Below, piece by piece: positions 8,824 through 20,119 of a stretch of DNA of 64,000 nt; position 1 is the first letter of the stretch; each line of letters opens with the position of its first letter. The stretch lies in the NCBI GenBank assembly GCA_021307315.1, contig JAJSPD010000011.1:434001-498000 (forward strand). Direction: 5' to 3'. Origin of the DNA: Bisporella sp. PMI_857. Its lineage: Eukaryota; Ascomycota; Leotiomycetes; Helotiales; Helotiaceae. The position numbers were made by a program, and so were the translations under genes. The notes under the pieces were generated by a model that made no database searches, was not told where the DNA came from, and saw only the letters and a program-made list of their open reading frames with translations.

Positions 8824-11273
8824 CTACTTAGCATCAACCTTCTTCTGCAAAAGTTCAGGATACCATTGCTGCCCTAAAGACACACCGATTAGCACTAAAC
8901 TTAAAGCTAACATGGATCTGAGTAGGAACTCACTTCCGGGATTTTCCTCCATCGCAATCCGTAGATTCTGATTGAGTGCCCCAGCATCTTTCAAACATCT
9001 AAGAAGCACATCTGCCGCCGCTTCATGATTCAAAACAGATAGTGGCTCAATATTCTTAGGTAAAATCCCCTGATTCGGCCGTTGAACCAAATGTTCAGCA
9101 ACTTCTCTGGGCCGTTGATCGAGAGGTTTAGGATCAACTTCCGGAGCTGTAATAGCAAGAAATTCCTCCAATCCAACGACCTCCAGCTCATCCGGGCCGG
9201 GTGGAGTTGACGGCGGATTCTGAACCTCGATGATTTGTTTGCGCGTACGGACCAAGGCGTAACGGATGTAATCCGAGTTTGCCCGGTAGTTTTCTGACGA
9301 GACGAGGACGGTCCAGCCGTTTGGGACTAAGTCGCGGATTTTGGGACTGATGTTGTCGGGGAGAAAGTCGTCGCCTAGCGCGAAGCTCTCAGCTAGGATA
9401 GGGGATATTTCAGCTGAAATTAGAGCGGAAGTGGAAAGAAATGCTGGGGCGCTGGAGAAGCTAAAGAGTCGGGCTGACGAATTGATATCCCATTTTGGTG
9501 TTGGTGAAAAGGTGTGAAGATAAGTGAGGAAGCCAGCGGCGAAGCGCTCAGGGCTGAGAAGGCTGTCGCCTAGATAAACAGAGCCTGTTTGAAATTGCAT
9601 AGTCCCGTTCGAACGGCTTTGATAGCTGATGAGGATTTGCTGGATAGGGAATATAGAGAGAGGTGCTACTTGGACTGTATCAATAGATGTACTTGTCTTC
9701 TCTGGGATGGTTGGGAGCCAGAAGTTCTTGCGGAGAGCAGCTGAATATGAGCCTGCGAACACGACTTTCACTCTTGATAGAAAAGGCGCTCGAGCAGAGA
9801 GAGCTTCGAAAAGTTGCCAATCTAGCGTGTCGCTTTCTCGGAAGGGGCTTTGCATGAAGTATATCTCGCGAAGACTTTCTGACCGTGATAGTTCCTCTAT
9901 GAGCTCGATCGATAGGTTTCGGATACTGCTAATACAAAGACTAAGCGACGATATCTTACCCATTTCAGGTACGTCCACAGCTGCTGAAATAGCTTCCGCA
10001 GAGATATTATCCAGGTGTTCCAAGCTAAGATGCTCTCCATCGTCAAAAGCTAATCGTAGAAGCAGCCCTGCTGAGCGGGTGTTTCCAAGTCGAGTGGAGT
10101 ATTGCAGCAAATTGAGCCGTAGTATTTCCTTAAAATTAGGAACTTCGCGGACGTTATCAAAAATAGAAATGTCGAAATTATCGACGTCAACCGTACTTTG
10201 CTAAAGTTTTGATAGTCAGGATTAGCAACATGTGATGTGGGTTATGAGCTGAAATAGTGGAATGAGACTATTGCTCGTATAATCGTCTGGAAATACCGAG
10301 TAGCTGTCGGATCATGAAATATTGGAGTCAGGAAATAAGCCGTGAAAAGCTGAGTACTTACAAGTAGGCTCCTGATGGCCTGTTCACGCAATGACTTTCT
10401 GGCCCCTATGGACAAATCGACCATTGAAAGAGCTGCTTCGTCGTCCAAACCTGTAGGCCAGATAATCTCGAGAGCATCTAAATAAACCAGTGGTACTGGA
10501 GCCAGTAGCTCGGCCATATTGTCATGTTCCGGGATTATATATGGACCAGGAACTTTGATCAAGTATTCCGCCGCAGACATGACGACACGGGACCGTATTT
10601 GATCTAGGACTCGAAATTCGCCACCTCGTTCGTTTGCCATGTGAATTGCTGGACCTCTTTGCCTCGATATTGCTTCTAGAGAGGAGGCCCATTTCATTGG
10701 GGCGGAAGCAAAACCAACTATACCATACCGCACTTCATCCAGTTCCGTGATATCAACAACCACCATTCCCCATTCGACGCTAGTGTCGTGGTAGACGGTA
10801 CCCAGAGGTTCAGGAGTCGCCTGGTAGCAATAACCTCCGTGGGGATCAAAGGCAACGCCTTGAAGCAGGCAAGCACTGATAAAGGGAAATTCCCTGACGC
10901 TGGCCTGATCCCAGGGCATCATCTCAAGTCGTGGCTGACGGTAGCCATCAGAATTCTCTAGGAGCTCTACTGGCTCGGGGTGGTACTCTTTGTGCCCTCC
11001 CTCTCTCATGTAATAGCCCGTAGCAAGGGCTAACTCGGCTCGGATAGCAGGGTGATTTGTCTTATCCATAAAGATAGTGATGATTCGCTGGCAAGAGGTG
11101 ATGAGAGGGGACCCTTGAAGTGATCCATCTAGATTTGCTGATGCTCTGCTAGAGACTACAGCGACGGGACGGCGACGCCCAGCAATCTGTGCTACAACAA
11201 AAAAGACAAACGAATACGGGTTGAGTGATCCATCAATTTGCCTCCAATATGGAGTAAATGATGCGGATGCCAT
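8824..11273 (-). CDS. Two-exon gene of unknown function
   Basis: This appears intact. Exon 1 runs 11273-10362 from ATG (MASASFTPYWRQIDGSLNPY); an in-frame upstream ATG at 11411 would add 46 residues. The intron 10361-10201 has a GTAAGT donor and a CTTTAG acceptor, phase 0, with ctaat and ctgac candidates as branch point. Exon 2 (10200-8824) opens QSTVDVDNFD and ends with a hydrophobic stretch LLRSMLALSLVLIGVSL followed by QQWYPELLQKKVDAK. That could be a C-terminal membrane anchor. The protein is about 762 residues. I recognise no domain. Exon 1 resembles fungal uncharacterised proteins with conserved Trp, Pro and Gly positions, and exon 2 has leucine-rich, helical character. Without splicing, exon 1 would end at 10242, but the strong donor and matching phase favour one gene. 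Confidence 0.7.
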
Positions 11274-11411
11274 AGCATAAGGATGAAAAAAGAAGGAATG
11301 GGCTGACACCGATAGATGAGTGATGCGCTGTATCTGGGAAGATGAAATGAAGTGAAGATAGAAAGGCAAAGTCCGCAGCCTAAAAGCTAACGTTCGCTTA
11401 GAGCTAGTCAC

Positions 11412-11967
11412 CTATTCAATTAGTAAGCTGTACGTACGTGCATGCTCTAGGTAACTGTTTGGTAGGCCTCAATCCAGCACCAATAGCAACAAATTCACTC
11501 TTTAGGTAAGTACAAAAAAAGTAGAACCTCTTCAGTGTTTTGTGTGGGACAGGCGGTTGAACGGTAAGTTAGGTAAGTGTAATCATCACCGCTCGATGAA
11601 AGACCTCATGTTAATTGCGTCATAATCACTTCATCATAAACTGGATCATGGTTATATGCCGAACAAAGAGTCAATCTCGTACACAGAGCAGGTAAATCTA
11701 GACACGGAGATTAAAAGTTAGATGAATCCCACCAGACCTAACCGCGAGGCTTGTGGTATCTAGGCCCAAATACCAGGCGGTGACGGGATTCTGCCCACAG
11801 AATGGGCGCCAAGGCCAACGGGCAACAAGCTTGTAAAACACAACGCGATCAGCCTGTAAAAATGCGATTATAAACTTGAAATAATTTTGTTTGTGTATAA
11901 TGCTATTATAGCTTTGAAAAGTTTTAAGTTTTTTTTAATGTTGAACTTTTTAATATGTAGCAGTAGT
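11412..11967. other. Intergenic, AT-rich, no gene seen
   Basis: No open frame with recognisable content. Bases about 11819-11880 contain short words (agcttgtaaaac, cagcctgtaaaaa) similar to the cagcctgtaaatacag repeats at 13708-13780. Confidence 0.4.
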
Positions 11968-12000
11968 TGTCGGAATACCTACGTACTGTAGTAGCTATTG

Positions 12001-12418
12001 TGTCAGGAATCGGCTTACGTAAGTAGGCCAAGGAGCTAGAAACATCTTCCCTCATTTACAGCTCAGAACTGTAGACAATATCATCATCTGTAACGCTCAT
12101 ACAAGCCTGTATTTCCATCACCGTGATACCCTCACCGATCCTTCAATTGATTCCTCTTTGTTGAACAGGCTAGGTCTAAGGATCATACCTAGTCTATTGT
12201 AGGCACCGGTAGGCACCTGTAGGCAACGGTAGGCAGCGGTAGGCAACAGTGTGATGACATGTGAGTATCGTACCTCTATAAGTAGAGGGATTATCTCCTG
12301 TAGTTTAGGTTCTACAACCTTCAGCAATTGATACTCGTTTGCCCTATACTCTCTGAAGGCCTCGTGACTTTCTTCCTCTATTTGAACACTCTTGCCCTAA
12401 TAAACCCTATTTCTGACA
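12001..12418 (+). mobile_element. Solo LTR, family B copy 1, nested in A and split by C
   Basis: It starts TGTCAGGAATCGG and ends ATTTCTGACA, flanked by TATTG at 11996-12000 and 12419-12423. It matches the reverse complement of 59890-60071 nearly end to end, apart from the family-C insertion at 12159-12388. Confidence 0.85.
12159..12388 (+). mobile_element. Solo LTR, family C copy 1, innermost of the nest
   Basis: TGTTGAACAGGC...CTATTTGAACA, flanked by CTCTT at 12154-12158 and 12389-12393. A short variable repeat (ggtaggca) lies inside, with more units here than in copy 2 at 19828. A TATA-like tctataagtag lies near 12274. Confidence 0.85.
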
Positions 12419-12689
12419 TATTGACTACGCTTTTGCTGGTGTAGTTCTGATATTCGTTGATTGTTCTAAGCTATTGTTCTACGGAGTTGAGTAGGATTGA
12501 GGTCCCACTGTTTCAGGTACTGGTCACATGATCATAACTACATACAAATAACTACCAACGGTAGTGGTAATGGTTTTATTACGCCCGGCTAGGCCTAGTT
12601 AGAGGGCCATGGTCTATATTACATAATACATTTCCTCCGGTTTCCAATGCCTCCTTCAGCCCATACAAAACTGTCTCTGCCAATATTTT

Positions 12690-12887
12690 CCAAGTTCAGT
12701 GTCACATAGTCAACGGGATCTCGTGTATAATTAGTAGCAAGTTAATTTGAAAATCATTCCTCCAAGTGTTCAATGTCCTATTGTCGGCGACTGAAGCGGC
12801 GCCTGCTGAAAACACGAGAGTAATATAAGGTTAGTCGGGTTAGTTAGAATAAAAAATAAAATAGAGTTTACTGTTGCAGAAAGTTAG
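12690..12887. repeat. Dispersed repeat E, copy 1
   Basis: This segment (cacatagt..a..ggatctcgtgtataattagt ... ggttagtcgggttag) recurs at about 20120-20527, where it adjoins a LINE tail. It may be LINE 3' sequence left by a truncated copy. It is abutted on the right by a family-F LTR at 12888. Confidence 0.55.
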
Positions 12888-13109
12888 TGTCACGGCCCTG
12901 ACTTCTTAGACGGAGCTCAGCACCGGACATCCTAAAGCTCGCTCATACTGGCCTCCGGCCAGCCTCCTGTATATAAAGCACTGCTTTCCTCCCCTTCTTC
13001 TGTCTGTAGCTTGTTCTCTTAGTTATAACAATTGACAGTCGTTCACACCTTTGAGTCCCTTTCCCTGAGATCCACGGATCGAGATGTCTGTTCGCCTTGA
13101 GTTGTTACA
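12888..13109 (+). mobile_element. LTR, family F copy 1
   Basis: TGTCACGGCCCTG...GAGTTGTTACA, matching 44695-44980 and the reverse complement of 21041-21267. A conserved TATA region (tgtatataaagcactgct) and gttataacaattga lie inside. The left flank is gttag and the right flank gacgg, so no duplication is present. It may be the left end of a rearranged element. Confidence 0.7.
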
Positions 13110-14105
13110 GACGGCAAGCCCGCATCAGGAAACCGCGACCCCCCGCATCAGGCAAAGCACATGCACGCGGGGTATCAGAACCGCTGATCCTTCCATCTCG
13201 CGCTGCTTGCTCTTTTTCTTTCTCTTCCAACAAACCCGACCACGCCTGGTTGGTCATACCGCGTAGCTCGTGTGTCTGTCTCATGCCTGTGCGCCAGCCC
13301 TCATTTCGGCCTTTTTTGTCCTGCTCAGGCTCCAATTACGCTGCGGTTGTGGTTACGGGTAAAGCAGGATCTCTGCAAATTTCGATAGTGCAGGCTTTTC
13401 GTAATGCAGATTCCGCGTAGCATTGGCCGTAATACGAGCTGAGCAGGCTTTGAGTGTCGAATACTGATTTTCCTGGCCATACTCCAAGTTTGAACAGTTC
13501 TCGACTATGTTTGGCCGCTGCCCCGGATTGCTCCACTTGTTTCTCATCCTTTTCATGCCTGAGGTTTCAACACATTGAAATACTCGTTCAGCTACCGTGT
13601 GGCTTAAGTGCTTTCGTGGCTGGTTAGGGCTCCAATACACGTACCCCTGGGGTAAGTTAATAATTCCGACTAAGCGCATCGCGTACCCCCCCCCCCCCCC
13701 CCCCCAAGCCTGTAAATACAGCATGACCAGCCCTAGAACACACTGCGACCAGCCTGTAAATACAGCGCAACCAGCCTGTACACACGCGATTACGGGCTTA
13801 TAAAGTGTTTAACATATATGTAAAGACTTGCAAAAATACATGTAAACTGCAAATTAAATATACAAAAGACCTTTTTTTTTTTAACAATATCTTTTATAAT
13901 AATACTGTTTTGCTTAAGATTTAATCAGCTTGCAAAGCTGGGTTTAAAAACAATTATAGTATTTTTCAAGTCAGTGACTCTGTATTAGGAAACGGGCGAT
14001 ACGGCCGCTAATGCATTGCTGTGCGTCTACCCCGTCCCCGCGATATTTCTGCGACCTTGAATCTTCCTTCGAGCGCACGAACCAGGACATACGATCATCA
14101 ACACA
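13110..14105. other. Intergenic with a C20 homopolymer and short repeats
   Basis: No supported gene. A run of 20 C lies at 13686-13705. It is followed by repeats of the word cagcctgtaaatacag (13708-13780) and AT-rich sequence. Runs like this are prone to assembly error. Confidence 0.5.
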
Positions 14106-15424
14106 ATGGAAGACTTCAACCAACCGAGTCCGCGACGAATCAACCTGCTTGAGCGCCTGCAAGAAAGAATCGGCACCGTACCACCACACTTTTGGGCTAT
14201 CTGCCAAGTGTGCGACCTCCAGGCACTCGAAAAATTGGTCGAGACTGCCCACATATCCCCCTCAATAGTTCGTATTCTTGCTTCACAAACCTCTTCAATA
14301 GTACTGTACTGTAAGCAGTATAGTTAGTCTACTTCTTGCCTTTCTCTCTAATGATTTATAGGGACTCAGAGTGCTCAAGGGACATCACGTAGCTCAACTC
14401 CGAACACAAGCCAGATGAAACGGGGCCCAGGCTCATCTCCTGCTAGTTCTCCACTTGCTAAGAGGCAAAATGCCACCGACTCACCCGCCAGTTCCCCGCT
14501 TGCTGAGAGGCAGACAACCACCACTTCACTTGCTAGCTCACCTCTCTTGCATCGAAGCAAGGCAGCCACAGTTTTAGTAAGTTTAAAATATACATTGTTT
14601 TACTATGTAAAGCTTATATATTCTAGGCTAGAGAACGAGATGGTCATTGTTGTGTTCTTACTAACGATCCAGCTATTGAAGTAGCACATATCTACCCATT
14701 TTGCCAGCTATCAGGTGCAGAAGAGAATATCTTTGGGGCACGACATGTGTTTTGGGACCACTTAAAAACCTTTTGGTCTGAGGAAAAAGTTTCGGCTTGG
14801 GAAGCAGAACTATTCCCAAGAGGTCTATCTGAAGCAGGGGATGAAACGGTCGATAATCGGGTAACCTTGTCAAAGGTTGTACATTGTTATTGGAACCGGG
14901 GGGCATTTGCCTTGAAGCCTATTTCTATTTCCGACAATACTACCTTGAAAGTCCAGTTCTTTTGGCAGAAGAAACAACCCGACATCCAAGCAACAATGAG
15001 TCTTTGTACTCTACCTTCTTCTACAGAGGCCCTTGATCAAAATGAAGGAGCCTTCGACTATGGCCAAACTAGACTAGTTGATAAAGAAGGCAAATGTATC
15101 AAATCTGGCGATATCTTCGACCTCAAAACCGACGATCCAATAAAGAAACCCCTCCCAAATTTCAAGCTTCTTGAGCTCCAGTGGTTTCTTACGCGTGTAA
15201 TAGGCATGGCTGGTGCTGCCTTTCCATATGAACCAGGTTCTGGAGATAGATCGGACGGTGATGTTCCTGGTTTGGATTTGGATGAAGTAGGAGATGCGTC
15301 ATTTCTTTCGGAGATTCCACCGCAAGAACTTTCATACGAAGTCAACAAACTCCTTGCGGACAGTCCTAAGCATCGAACAGAGGAATCGGAGGGAAATGGA
15401 GTAGGAATGGTAGTGACTTTATAG
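14106..15424 (+). CDS. Fungal HNH_2 nuclease-domain protein
   Basis: Three exons: 14106-14310, 14362-14576 and 14627-15424. Introns are 14311-14361 (GTAAGC...TATAG) and 14577-14626 (GTAAGT...TTCTAG). Phases match, giving about 405 residues. The N-terminal part (QPSPRRINLLERLQERIG) and a Ser/Pro-rich linker precede the HNH_2 region. That region opens ARERDGHCCVLTNDPAIEVA then HIYPFCQL, and includes the aromatic-rich block ARHVFWDHLKTFW and the family strings YWNRGAFALKPISISDNTTL and KVQFFWQKKQ. HNH_2 (PF13391) proteins are abundant in ascomycetes and their substrate is unknown. I infer a nuclease fold from the conserved Cys, Glu-Val-Ala-His and downstream His. The tail (FEL/LQWFLTRVIGMAGAA) is also family-typical. 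No lesion is seen. It is not linked to an intron or intein, so a homing role is unlikely. Confidence 0.85.
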
Positions 15425-16120
15425 CAGAGAGGAGATTTAAAGTAGAGAGTTTTGCTAAACTGGAGGCTGTGTATTATGGAAGCAACCGAAAACAGCAGCT
15501 AAATCGCCTATATCTAGAAAATAGTAGTATTATTATCACGGAGAGTACTCAGTAGTGCATTGAACAGCTAATTGATGGTTGACAATCCCAAGTAGCGAAG
15601 TGATATTATTGTATGTATACACGCTTAAAGAACAGATTGTTTACAGTTGAGCTGTTCTCATAAATACCAACTCTTTAGCTTTTCTTGGCGTGCTCGCGTA
15701 TCCAGCTAATGACTCTCAACGCGGGCCTCTTCTGTGACACACCCCTTATCTTTTCGTGCTGTGATTTTATCAATCAAGAAGCAGCTCGCAGAGATACTTT
15801 TCTTGTATTATCCCAAGTTGCGCGCGTTTATATTTTGCATGACCGTGGCGCGTTGTTGTTGTTTCGGAAAGAGTTGATTTCGGAGTTTAGAATCCTGAAC
15901 GCGATATTGTAGGCGTTAAGCCTCCTGGCGAGCAGGTTGTGATTTATTGACTTTTGTTCATTTAGTCACCGCTTTTTCGCTTAGGTGAATCACACGGTAT
16001 AAATTAGCATTTCCTGTTCGCAACTTCTCCATCTCTACAACAACAGCACTATCACTATCACCACTACCATCACAGCTCTAGTTGCACCCTTCTACTATTG
16101 AACTACTCCACCATTACTAC
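15425..16120. other. Intergenic with promoter-like sequence
   Basis: No convincing gene. Bases 15990-16110 have a TATA-like cacggtataaatta and a C/A/T-rich leader (ctacaacaacagcactatc) just before an ATG at 16121, resembling a fungal promoter and 5' leader. Confidence 0.4.
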
Positions 16121-16756
16121 TATGCTTCTTTTCACTGAAGAAGAATGGGAGGAGCAGGTGAGAAGGGAACATCGGGAAGGAGAAGAACGTGCTCGGAGGG
16201 CAGCTCGTGAGAGAGAAGCAGTATGCTCACTTTTCTTTCTTTTTGCTTTGCTTTCTTACTAACAGTTCACTTTAGCAAGCGGCTCAGCAATTTCGCGTGA
16301 CGGGCTTCAGGCATAGTGGAAACAGTCTTAGCAACTCGAGGCAGTCGGTTTCACCTTTCTCATATACTAGCGAAGTGGGTGGTCGTGGTAGCGATGTTTT
16401 ACAGAGCAGTTCAGGTCTTGTCGTCAGCCGTTCTTCTGTATAAATGCATTCACATTATCAGCTTTCTTTTATTGATCGAGTTAGATTCAGCCCTGCACCA
16501 GCTCGCTAGTTATACACTATGTCTGGTGGTCGTAGTTCTGAGTATTTTTCTCCAATTGTTCGAGTTACACTACTCGATCTTTAGACTTCTGTTCGTGATG
16601 CGCGAGCTCTTTATTCATTTTCAGACTTCTCGCAAAGACGCACGCTAATGCTTGACATGTCTCGCATCACTTTGATATCAGGAAGCAGAAAGCACTATTT
16701 CACAGGTCAGGTGTTCGATTTTTCGCAAACATTTTATATTCCAGAGCGTAAGCAGC

Positions 16757-16993
16757 TGTTGGTATAAAATCAAAGTCATGTGAATGCCCCATGACGCACA
16801 GGCCACCACCTAAATATATTTAAGTTCTCGCTCGTAGGATGTAACTTAGAACAATCAAGAACAAGTCAACCACCCACAACGAGCATATATAGCACTGCGC
16901 TGAGATCGCGGTGCTACGTGCCCCGTGGGTAACCAACTTAAGCTATTGCAAGTCATCAATACGAAGAAGGTATCACAGTGAGTGATACCAACA
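16757..16993 (+). mobile_element. Solo LTR, family G copy 1
   Basis: TGTTGGTATAA...GTGATACCAACA, flanked by GCAGC at 16752-16756 and 16994-16998. It matches 57380-57610 closely. A TATA-like gcatatatagcactg lies inside. Confidence 0.9.
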
Positions 16994-17867
16994 GCAGCAG
17001 TTTCGCAATTTTCAGCTATTTCTTCTTTTCAACTAGTTGCGCGATTAACGTTCTTAGTTTCGTCTCGAGCATGCTGCACGCAATTCTTTCGAGGTACTTG
17101 ATTCTACAACTTCTTTTTATCGCGGTAGACGTTTTCCATCCGTAGATTTGGACAATATCCATTCTAGAGATTTCGGAGCGCGTTCGCAGCATCGTTTTGG
17201 GTCTACTAATCAATCGCAGCAAATCAGCGGTACTTTTCTACTTTTTTTACTTGCTCGCCGATTATCCGTCAGATTTGAATCTCTTGCCGAGTCAGTTTTT
17301 TCTTTGAAAAAAGGTTCTCGCGCTTTTCGATCGAGCGTAGCTGCAGAGTTTCAGACCCGCTCGCAGTTTTCGTCCAAGTTTTTTACTCTATCGAAGTCTG
17401 GATTTAAGTCCCCGGGTCACAAGAAACAAGCTTCTTGAACTATATTCTTTTCTTTTAAACGAACTTATACAAAGCTTATAAGTAGTGCGCGGCGTCAGCT
17501 CGCTTGCATAGAATGCGTTCGATTTATACTAGCGGAGTTGAGTAATGGAGTTTGTCGGGACGTGACTAACGCGAGTACTGCATGATGTGCTCGCTGTTTT
17601 ACTAGGAACAAGTGTAAAGCAGCTTCTCGTTTAATAGCTCTATTGTCCGGTAAGCTTACGGACGAGTATTTGAACCAGCGTCGACAGCTTAGAATAAAAA
17701 AGATAAGAACAGCTATACGTGAGCTATTAGCTTTGGAAAAAGTGATAGAAAATGGAGATTCGAGTAGTGATAGTAAAAGCTCGTCGAGTACTTTCTATTT
17801 TTCACCAGATTTTTATCCCGGTGTAAAAAAAAGACTTCGCGGTCTTCCTTTTCCAGGCGGAGCAGAG

Positions 17868-18069
17868 TGTAAGGTGCTGGAGTAGTGTGGCACAAATCAA
17901 CTCATATTGAACAAAGACTAATCTCTACCCTCTCTACTACGTCCCGAGTCCCCTACTTATACCCTCCGAACCCCTGGCGGCTCCCTACGTGCCCATACAT
18001 GCCAAGTCTCAGTGCCTTTACCGAGCCCCCTTCATTGCCCCTCAGCACGTGACATCCTGGCGCCTGACA
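17868..18069 (+). mobile_element. Solo LTR, family H copy 1
   Basis: TGTAAGGTGCTGG...GCGCCTGACA, flanked by CAGAG at 17863-17867 and 18070-18074. It lies within the coding relic. A second copy at 18709 has the same duplication sequence. Confidence 0.85.
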
Positions 18070-18708
18070 CAGAGTCTGGTAGTCTATTTCGTTTTCGCAG
18101 TAAAAAGCGGTTTCGTATTATATTTACTTTTCGAGATAATTTCGCAAACTCCTGAAAAACTCGTTATGCTTCGGATCGTACCGGCTTCGGATCGTACCGG
18201 TTTAGGAACGTTACTTATACGGCGGAAGTAAGTATAAATAGGTTAATTGCAAGTTGGCGGAAGCTTAGAAACGTTACTCGTATATATTGAGGTGTTCTTT
18301 TGATTTAGCATGGATTTTCTTTGCGCTGCGCAGTGGTTTTGCAATATGGAGATGTCTTTAGTTGTATAGTAGTACAAAATAAATACATGGATTTTCTATT
18401 ACTCTGCGTGTGCAAAAGCAGTTCTTAGTGAAATATTTGTGTTTACAAATGAAATTTGCAAACGAAATATTAGAACTACAAGTGTTGTATGATCTGTTGA
18501 ATGTTATTCTACTTGCTCGATTCTTTTTCTTATGTTTTGCAGGTTCAACAACTCTCGGAAATGCTCAAACTTGTATTTTGGAAGATTTTTTGTGAGCTCG
18601 TCAGCAAGCATAATCAGCTGTTGGCAGGTATGTTACTATAAAAGCGCTTTTTCTATATTTTTGGGCAACCACATGTTGTGAATATCTATGTAGCGCAGTT
18701 TAGCAGAG

Positions 18709-18911
18709 TGTAAGGTGCTGGAGTAGTGTGGCACAAGTCAACTGCAATTCTGATACAAGACTAATCTCTACCCTCTCTACTACGTCCCGAGTCCCCTACT
18801 TATACCCTCCGTACCCCTGGCGGCTGCCCACGTGCCCATGTGTGCCCAGCATCATGGCTCTTACCGAGCCGCTCCTTGCCCCTTTAGCACGTGACATCCT
18901 GGCACCTGACA
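18709..18911 (+). mobile_element. Solo LTR, family H copy 2
   Basis: TGTAAGGTGCTGG...GCACCTGACA, flanked by CAGAG at 18704-18708 and 18912-18916, nested in the copia relic. It differs visibly from copy 1 at many positions. Confidence 0.85.
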
Positions 18912-19060
18912 CAGAGATTCTCTCGTTTTTTCCTACTACTAGCTTTATAGTTTGTTAGTTATTACAGAATATATTCTAAAGCTTACCGAGCTCTAGTTGA
19001 ATGTCTTTGAAAAGCTTTTGCAAAGCTATAGTTTTTTTTTGCTGTGCTTTGAAGAGCTAG

Positions 19061-19515
19061 TGTAACAAATAGAGGGCAGCAGGGGTGATTGCAATATAAC
19101 AGGCGGGAACAAGTGCTGTAGTTTGCAATAAAGATGTATTGATATTAAAAGTATGCTTGTCAGTCTAACAGAAAAGAAAAACTCAAGCTTGCCCTTCTCC
19201 AGAGAGCTCTAGCTGTTCCTTATATCTCTTAACGATGCTTAACAGTGCTGTATCCTTTTTAGAAGTCGGCACTTCTGTAAAGGAGCCTGTAGCCGACTTA
19301 AACTGACCTGTGCTGCTGTAAACCATTCTAACCGACTTTAGTGTAAACTATCTTTAAACCGATTGTGGGCTACTTTAAAACTATTCTTAACCGATCCTGG
19401 CTGTCACAGCTGTAAACCTTCCTTAAACCGACTGTCACAGCTGTAAACCTTCTTTAAACCGATTGTGGCCTGTTGTAAGCCATCCTTAACCGATTGTGGC
19501 TGTTACACTGTTACA
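19061..19515 (+). mobile_element. Solo LTR, family I copy 1
   Basis: TGTAACAAATAGAGG...CTGTTACA, flanked by gctag (19056-19060) and gcgag (19516-19520), matching at four of five bases. The interior holds many diverged repeats of the words taaaccga and ctgtaaacc. It matches 45656-45970 and is nested in the copia relic. Confidence 0.75.
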
Positions 19516-19827
19516 GCGAGCAGCTTAGCTTTTGTAAAAGAAGTTGTTATAGTATCTTGTTTCTCCGCTTTCCATGCGACGATTCCACCAAACAAGCTCA
19601 TGACATACTTATAGGAAGATTTTCTGGTGGACAGGTCATTTGCAAATGATGCATCTGTTGCGATAACTAGCTGTCTAGAGCGAACATCGTAGCTGTACGT
19701 GACGGTCATGAACTTTGTCCCGTAAAAATATGAGAGCGTTCAGTGTCACGACACGCGCTGTGGATCTACAGATACAGAGGGCAACGGTGGTATCATACGA
19801 GAATCTATAGCTGAGGAAGGAAGAAGA

Positions 19828-20033
19828 TGTTGAACAGGCTAGGTCTAAGGATCATACCTAGTCTATTGAAGGCACTGGTAGGCAACAGTAGGTATCAGTG
19901 TGATGACATGTGAGTATCGTACCTCTATAAGTAGAGGGATTATCTCCTGTAGTTTAGGTTCTACAACCTTCAGCAATTGATACTTGTTTGCCCTATACTC
20001 TCTGAAGGCCACGTGACTTTCTCTATTTGAACA
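19828..20033 (+). mobile_element. Solo LTR, family C copy 2
   Basis: TGTTGAACAGGC...CTATTTGAACA, near identical to copy 1 (12159) except for fewer ggtaggca units. The flanks gaaga and gagga match at four of five bases. Confidence 0.8.
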
Positions 20034-20119
20034 GAGGAGCTCGAGGAGAGCAGGCTATATATACACGAGGCGCTCTGAGAGCTCGGCTAATATAAGTCAC
20101 GTGTGCTTGGGAGCACGGG

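Larger units (their letters stand above)
11968..12560 (-). mobile_element. Solo LTR, family A copy 3, split by nested LTRs
   Basis: On + the LTR is 11968-12000 (TGTCGGAATACC...) plus 12424-12560 (...ACTACCAACG). It is flanked by GTAGT at 11963-11967 and 12561-12565. The terminal A of ACA has changed to G. The gap is filled by a family-B LTR with its own duplication. Confidence 0.75.
16121..18300 (+). pseudogene. Decayed coding relic of unknown family, hit by two solo LTRs
   Basis: It opens MLLFTEEEWEEQVRREHREG (charged, helical) at 16121. An intron-like gap follows (gtatgctc...ctaac..ttag, about 16221-16276), then a Ser/Arg-rich frame continuing past 17400. That frame is cut by TAA/TAG codons in positions readable as former CAA/CAG. 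The frame resumes across LTR G1 (16757-16993) once one duplication copy is removed. A later block (GKLTDEYLNQRRQLRIKKIR ... DFYPGVKKRLRGLPFPGGAE) continues past LTR H1 (17868-18069) to about 18300. Basic and Ser-rich content could suit a Gag-like or DNA-binding protein, but I do not recognise it. Confidence 0.4.
18536..19775 (-). pseudogene. Ty1/copia 3' fragment (RT end and RNase H), split by two solo LTRs
   Basis: Minus-strand reading runs from about 19775 (YFYGTKFMTVTYSYDVRSR) through the RNase H start (QLVIATDASFANDLSTRKSS ... LFGGIVAWKAEKQDTITTS) to 19516, where LTR I1 interrupts it. Below 19061 it resumes (LFKDIQLELGKL ... NIFCNN.QTIKLV) to LTR H2. It resumes again below 18704 (AKLRYIDIHNMWLPKNIEK ... 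LADELTKNLPKYKF). These are standard copia RNase H blocks in the correct order. Several TAG/TAA codons sit at expected Gln positions. The element is dead and 5'-truncated. Confidence 0.85.

Noticed and set aside
14106..15424. Homing endonuclease
   Set aside because: The HNH_2 protein is a free-standing three-exon nuclear gene with the usual fungal family architecture and no host intron or intein.
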